Source: Hysterangium stoloniferum (Eukaryota; Basidiomycota; Agaricomycetes; Hysterangiales; Hysterangiaceae). From it: a stretch of DNA of 64,000 nt. Location of the stretch: assembly GCA_015178975.1 (NCBI GenBank), contig WHVD01000099.1, positions 186,001 to 250,000 of the forward strand, given 5' to 3'. The notes under the pieces were generated by a model. It was not told where the DNA came from. It ran no database searches and saw only the letters and a program-made list of their open reading frames with translations. Shown in pieces: positions 58,352 to 64,000 of the stretch; positions within the stretch are counted from its first letter, which is position 1; every line of letters begins with the position of its first letter. The position numbers and the translations under genes are program-made.

Positions 58352-59803
58352 TGTGAAGAGTGGTAGAAGTTCTAACCATTCTATATATGAAGAATATCGA
58401 CCGTTTAGGTACGACACTAAGATGTATTGACTGTCTATGTTAGGATATGCACACAGGGCAGGTCTCGTGAGAAACCCGTGGGATATCTGGTAGGACATGG
58501 CTTGAGCTTATAGGCTGCACCCTTGCTAGATCGTGTTGTCCAATTTTGAATGGGTGGACAGGAATCCCGGGGAGTCTGGGCGGGGGTCGTGGGTTGTAGG
58601 TCGGAGGTTGTGAGTTGTGAGTCGAGATAGTCGAGAGAGATAGATGTGCCGGAGCCCGTGGGCTCTGACTAGTGTGAGCAGTCTGATAAGAGTAGGGTTT
58701 TAGAGTGGAAAATATATTAGATTACTGGGGGGAATCTAAGCTAATTTTCTGACTGGATTGTATGTACAACATCTGCCAGTTTATATAGACTGTGGAGTGA
58801 ATAACATACCAAATCCAGTAATGATGAAATGAAACTAACAAAACATAAAATGGGAAATGTAAACACCAAGTTTGGTGTTAGGAATGGGACGGAATGGAGT
58901 GGAGTCCAAATTGTGACAAAGCATAACCCATAATGGGAAATGGAGCGGGAGCGGAGTCCTAAATCGTGACAGCTCATTTGACTAAAACGGGAATGGGGCT
59001 CAATTAGAGCGGTGATGGGATTCTAAGTGGGGACTGGTGACTGATGCGTGGGATGAAGATGGACATAGGCAGAGATGGAGTCCAGGGGAAGTCCAGTGAC
59101 TGACATGTGTCATAATGAGGTTGAACGTAGCGAGTCTTGATGTATGGAGTCTGGGCAGGAAATCCTATAAACAGACAATTGGTACTTGTAGCGTGTGGGG
59201 GCATACGGGTAGTGCCCAGAGTCCGGCGGGATTTGTCCGGTCGTAACAGTCTAAGTCTAATACAGACCAAACATGTATTGACTACCTAGTTCAATACGGT
59301 TGAATGAGGTAGCTATCTAAAGTAGAGTAGAGAGCTAAAATGAATAAAGAGAATTGACTGTATAGTACGATTATAGATGACTGCTCAAGTGTAAAATAGA
59401 GTAACAAGAGAGTCAAGTGATAGAGTAGTGTGGATGTAGTCTGCGCAGATTGAGATAAGGATGGAGTTTCGACTGGTGCAGTTCAAAATTCTGATTGTGT
59501 AGATAGTTAAAGCCTGTCTGTGACAGTCGAGATGATACCCCAATCACAACTTACAGGACATGGATTGGTGTCTTGGGTAAGTCGTGGTTGCAGGGTAAAA
59601 AGTGTCTGAGTTTTAACTACAGGTGCTAGAATACATAAGTCTGGCATGTATGCACCCACAAGTGTCGATGTACCGCATACATAGGTCGTCTAAATAATTA
59701 TAAGTGTATAATAAAATAGAGAGAAGGTAGAAATAATAAAGGAAATATAGTATGAGCTCATCCAGACTATATTTCCTGGGTATATTTCACCATACCTCTC
59801 ACA
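58352..59803 (-). repeat. 3' LTR of right chromovirus, split by a solo LTR
   Basis: The two pieces 58352-58437 and 59249-59803 correspond to the 636-bp LTR at 4768-5403. The ends on + are TGTGAAGAGTGG and CCTCTCACA. Confidence 0.85.
58438..59248 (-). repeat. Family S solo LTR, right arm only
   Basis: An 811-bp LTR. On + it begins TGTTAGGATATGC and ends GTCGTAACA. Perfect target copies GTCTA lie at 58433-58437 and 59249-59253. The left arm has the empty site TAGAC at 5318-5322. Confidence 0.9.
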
Positions 59804-59969
59804 GTGCCCCCCAGGTCAAAGAGCTATGTCAAAGAAGGTGTTGAAGGATGCTTGGAACTCCTCCCCACATGTCCTGCGACGAACCTCCGAGGTGTACGAT
59901 AGCATTGCCCCAGGCTAGATGCTTGGCACGAAAAGAAAGAGCAATGTCTTCTCGCTTTGAAACATCACT

Positions 59970-62310
59970 GGCAGATGTTCCCTTCCCCCTATACCATTAC
60001 CCCTCCCCTCTGTGGGACATTCCCTCATGCCACCACCCACACCTGCACCCAAGCCTCCTCCAGCACCGCAGCCAACCACACCCCTCCACACGTCACCTGA
60101 CCCCCTTGTCGCCACTTGCTCTACCCTGATGCCATTGCTCCCTGCAGTGTCAGACACCTCCCTTGTTCCCCCACCAGCATGGAGTCCACCACCTGTCTCT
60201 CCCTGCTCACCTTGTGTTTCTCTGGGGAGCCCCATTCAACAACTGAATATTACATTAATGGATGTTGATCACCCTACCTCAGAAGTCCCCATGACGTCTT
60301 CCTCAGCTGTGGAAGAAGTTCTCGAGACGCCTCCCTCAGCCACAGAGGTCTCCAAGGCACCTCCCCCAGCAATGGAGGTCTTCGAGGAGCCTCCCCCTTT
60401 AAGCAAAAAGGTGAAAGGGAAGCGGAAAGCTGATGTTCAGGCCGACAAGCCCCTTGTCATTGACCCTCCCTCAGCCGACCCCATTTCCAGCCCTCCGCCA
60501 CAGCTGCCCTCTCCCTCTCACTCTCGGGACACGGCTGACTTAGCTCGTTTCTTTCAAGCAGGTTGGATGTGTGTGTCCATTAACTACCCCTCTGACATCT
60601 TCATGGTGGGATGCACGTTAATGCAACTGGGACCAACCTTGCGGCACCTCCTTCTTAAAGGACACATTCAAGGGTATAGCGGGTCTCTCACGTTGTTGGA
60701 CTGCATGAGTGTGTTTTACTTATGCGTCAATGACCCTAAGGAACAGCTGCATTTAGCAGAGGATATCGAATGGGTCGAGCTTTCCATGTTTTGATCACAC
60801 TGGTCAACTCCTCTTGTGTTCTCCCTGAACATACACCAATTCATTCGGCTGTGGACCTAGTTGACTCATTGGAGCAACTGTTGTCGGATCCCGACACCTT
60901 GGGAGGGTTTCCCCCTGGCGGAGATGTGAGCTGCACATCACTTCCCACTCCTACCCTGCCATCTTTACACCCTCGGCCTCCTCTCATTGCCCGCATTACT
61001 GATGCCTCTGCTGATCGTGTTCGCGCCATCATTTGACCACGCCAGAAGGCCTACAGTTGTTGGGTCTCATCAATCCAGAAGCTGGATGGGTTGTCGGTGG
61101 ATGGTTCAAGACCTCCTGGCAGCTCTGAAAAGGGTGTAAAGCGCTGCAGTGAGGGTACGGAAGAGATGGGCAGTGGTGGAGAGGGGTGAGTGGAGCTGGA
61201 TGGCATCACAGGGTCAGCTGGGTGATACCCCCTCCAAACTCTGATGGAAGTCGGCAGTTTTCATCGTTGATTAGGGTCACTCATGAAGAAGTGAATGTTG
61301 TCAGGAAGTAAAAAACCTTCGTGGCAATCAGCACTGAGGTACTTGCTGTCGTAGGCAGGGTAGTGCGATCGGTCATCCTCTGAATTGGATGAAGAATTGA
61401 TGGGCCCCATCCAGTAGGTCTGTTCCTGAGGCCCATGTTGGAAAGGAGGTCGGGGAGGTAGTGCAACTCCGTCCCCACGTCACAATGGAATGCTTTGTAG
61501 CTTGATCCTCCATACTTTGTCCCAATCGTAGAATGTGACCCTGTCTTTTCCTTTCCTGCTTTTCTGTCCTACGCTCTGAAGGCATGGCATGCCTCTGTCG
61601 CTGCAATCCATTTCAGTGAAATCCGTCCACTTATGACCTGAGGGGGGAGTGATGGTTGAAGGATTGTTGTGTCCTTCCATTCTCCTCCATTCCTGTTGTG
61701 TCCACCTTGAAGGGACATTATCCCTAGCACCCATCTTCTGCTGTCCTTCTAAGTACTCCTCCCTCCTCTTCCTCTTGAGTGTTTTTAATTCCTCCTGAAC
61801 CTGTGCAGAGAAAGCCTTGGACTGCCATTTTTTCCTGATCTCCTCCTTGGTGGAAGGGAAAATGCTACGAGAAGGTGGAGGGGTTTTGCTCCATGTTCCC
61901 GAGGGAGCCCCCCAAGTACCAGGGGGCAGGGGTGTAGCTTTTGAAACAGAGTCTGTCTGTGTAGGGTATGAGGACGACGAGGCCTCCTCCACGCGCTCAA
62001 CAATTTCTGTTTGAGGTGGTGGGGAAGGAGGAACCATTGTTTGGGGTCGAGGTATTCATTTAAAGTTAGGAAATCGGGGTCTGGGGGGAGGAGTATATGG
62101 AGTGAAAGCAGTTCCGTTCCCCGAATTGGTGGATGTTCCCGCCGTGGTGTCCTGTACAGCGGGGTATATTGACAATGACATCCCCCAATTACCCGTGCAG
62201 TGCTCAACCTTTTCAGTACGAGACGACATGGTAGAAGTATTAATAGGCTGGGGTCGCGGTATTCTTTTGAAGTTGGGGAATTTGAGTTTGGGTTGTTGCT
62301 CCTGCAACAT
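59970..62310 (-). pseudogene. ORF3 of right chromovirus, rearranged
   Basis: Third copy of the extra frame. The N-terminal part (about 61480-62310) reads on the - strand, with SRWTQQEWRRMEGHNN and FYDWDKVWRIKLQ. The proline-rich middle part (about 59975-61090) lies in the opposite orientation. The C-terminal end lies next to the LTR. It is similar to the left copy, with many C/T and G/A differences. Broken. Function unknown. Confidence 0.6.
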
Positions 62311-62539
62311 AGTGTACCATTTGAGAGGTTGATGTGGAGGGAAGAGATAGGGGGATGAAATTTTCTTTAGCAGATTTTACGTATTTTATATTAATTTCAC
62401 ACTCTGCTCGGTTATTGAGGTGAAAGGCTGAGGGGGATGAATAGTGAAGGGTAGAGTTAGAAGTAAATCAACAGTGTTGTCATCGTGAGGAAGTGAAATG
62501 ATCATTAGATTCGATAAATAGTCTTGTAAGCTCTGAGAA

Positions 62540-63825
62540 GAGTGGGGGCATTACGAATTCATTGCTGTTTAACCAGGTATCCTCTTCCGGTCCATATCCT
62601 TTCCATCGAACTTGGAAAAGGAGTCAATTTTGATGCTTCTTGTGTCCTACTATAGCTTCTACTTTGTACTCCTCGTCGTTACGATCGAGTTCCCGAGGAT
62701 TCTCGAGTAGCTCCCTTGATCTGAATTCCTTAGGGGAAAGATGGTACTTCTTAAGATGGTCTCAGTTGATCACTGGGTGTAGTTGATATTCTGAGGGAAT
62801 GCAGAGTTGAAAGACTTGAGGATTGATCTTCTCCAAGACCTCAAATGGCCCTATTCATCTTTGTATAAGTCTCCTTCTGGGTCCTTTGGCTTCAACAAGT
62901 TCTAGAGAATGGGGATTGATCAGAACATAATCTCCTTCCAAGATATCTTCCACCAATCTCCTTTTCTTATTGTAGCTACGAGCTTGTGTTTCTTGTGCTC
63001 GCACAATCAAATCCCACGCAGCCTGTCGATGGTTTTCCAACTCTAAGATCCATGGTCAGCTAAGGGGCTATCCGATAATTCCCTAGGAACCACAGGGTCG
63101 TCCCCTCCTAGGCAATGAGACATTCCTCTTGGTAAGTATCCCATCAGCAAAAAGGCCAGCACATAGCTTGTTGAACTCTGAACCATCGAATTGTAGGTAT
63201 GAGCCACTACTTGAGACCATTTAGACGATTCCTCTTTTGAAGAAGCACAGTACACTCTGAGCATTTTCTCAATGATAGCATTGGCGTTCTCTGTTTGACC
63301 GTCAGTTTGAGGATGATGGGACAAGGATACTGCAAGGGCACTTCCGTATACCTTGCAGACCTCTCTCCAAAACCTACAGGTCCACCTCTTGTCTTGATCA
63401 CAGATTATCCTTGAAGGTAGGCCAAAAGGAGTGGCCACTTTATTCACAAAGATTCGTGTGAATCCTTCTGCAGATAGATCTGAAGTTGTGGGCTCACAAA
63501 TTAAAAAATGCGTGAGTTTATCCACAGTGACAAAGATGGCTGAATAAGCACCCTCTGCAGAAGGAGGCAATCCGGTAATCAGGTCCATCAAGACAACCTC
63601 AAACAGCCTTAAGGGTACATCCACGGGTCGAAGAGCTCCTTGTCGGGTGGAATGATTGACCTTAGTTTTCTGGCATATGTCACAGCTGCGAGCATACGCC
63701 ATGCAGTCATGCAACATCCTTGGCCAGAAGAAACGGTCCTTCATAAGCTGGAAAAGTCTGTGACCACCTGCATGAGCTCCTTCAAAGGGGTTGTCATGTA
63801 TCAATTTGAGTATAGTTGACGTCAT
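62540..63825 (-). pseudogene. Integrase region of right chromovirus
   Basis: It includes HDNPFEGAHAGGHRLF, CDICQKTK, VLMDLITGLP, IICDQDKRWTCRFW and HHPQTDGQTENAN. After it come the C-terminal part (YNKKRRLVEDILEGDYVLIN) and a chromodomain remnant. It is clearly related to the integrase at 46251-48038 but belongs to a separate copy. More pol sequence continues from 63826 to the window edge. Broken. Confidence 0.85.
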
Positions 63826-64000
63826 GCTGCTAGGAACACAGATTCAACTTTTCCAGTCCGAATCTCGAAAGAACAATAGCTTATTCTTGCCGATGAAATA
63901 GTGCGAAGGGGTGGCTACCATATTTGGGGAAATGGGATCGGCGGCATAGTGATTTCTGAAGGTGGGATCCTTCTGGTATCCATCGCGAAGTTCTTTAGCA

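Larger units (their letters stand above)
31545..62577 (-). repeat. Right arm of giant inverted duplication
   Basis: This is the reverse-complement partner of the left arm. It is longer because it contains the 13.2-kb chromovirus at 41168-54377, two right-only solo LTRs, and about 3.6 kb (roughly 35000-38758) that the left arm lacks. It preserves empty sites for the left-only insertions, for example an uninterrupted TTTGATAC at 31545-31552 where the left arm has the KDZ element. The inner parts (T and the Crinkler gene) are nearly identical between arms, while the outer LTR-derived parts differ at many sites, mostly by transitions. Confidence 0.92.
58352..64000 (-). mobile_element. Right-arm chromovirus, 3' part
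   Basis: Ty3-type chromodomain element on the - strand that enters from beyond the right edge. Visible parts are the zinc-binding and DDE parts of integrase (about 63043-63825 and onward to 64000), integrase C-terminus and chromodomain (about 62540-63040), ORF3 (about 59970-62310, with its central block lying in the opposite orientation), the polypurine tract (about 59804-59817) and the 3' LTR (58352-59803, with a solo LTR inside). It is broken, with many breaks. It is the counterpart of 1513-5403 and predates the arm duplication. Confidence 0.8.

Noticed and set aside
1513-62577. The arms as terminal repeats of one giant transposon (for example a Starship-like element)
   Set aside because: The arms are made of unrelated older elements, the outer ends are not defined in the window, and no tyrosine-recombinase captain gene was seen.
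1-64000. tRNA, rRNA, CRISPR array or bacterial-type operon
   Set aside because: No cloverleaf-like gene, rRNA core sequence or spaced identical repeats were seen. Introns and element types indicate a fungal nuclear genome.

Overview
This window is transposon-dense fungal DNA, most likely from a basidiomycete of the mushroom-forming class (Agaricomycetes). The evidence is a KDZ transposase gene with introns of about 51 nt, chromodomain Ty3-type LTR elements, a Crinkler-type NTPase-nuclease gene pair, and transposon protein families typical of that group. I found no ordinary housekeeping gene, tRNA, rRNA or CRISPR array.

The main structure is a very large inverted duplication. The left arm runs on the + strand from 1513 to 18565 and resumes at 26883-26903. 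The right arm runs on the - strand from 62577 down to 31545. Going inward, both arms carry the same series: the 3' part of a chromovirus with an extra ORF and its 3' LTR; an unclassified block; a decayed LTR of a second family ('family S'); a 328-bp MITE; a DNA transposon called 'T' here; and a Crinkler-type NTPase-nuclease gene. The arms then diverge around a 4.6-kb spacer (26904-31544). The spacer holds a transposase fragment, LTR scraps, a 72-bp minisatellite and a stray copy of the Crinkler promoter.

Since the duplication, each arm has gained its own insertions, and the other arm keeps the empty site each time. Left-only insertions are an LTR element at 1-1512, solo LTRs at 2740, 5946, 8000 and 9233, a Tc1 element at 10167-11768, and an 8.3-kb KDZ element at 18566-26882. 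Right-only insertions are a 13.2-kb chromovirus at 41168-54377 and solo LTRs at 55217 and 58438. Most show clean target-site duplications.

The most interesting gene is that of T. It encodes a zinc cluster, a MULE-like DDE transposase, a cysteine peptidase that resembles a ubiquitin-specific protease, a PHD finger, a Tudor-like segment and a conserved tail. Both copies share the same disabling changes, so T was dead before the arms were duplicated. The KDZ element is a two-gene unit with 131-bp inverted repeats, an 8-bp target duplication and a GC-richer unclassified block between its genes.
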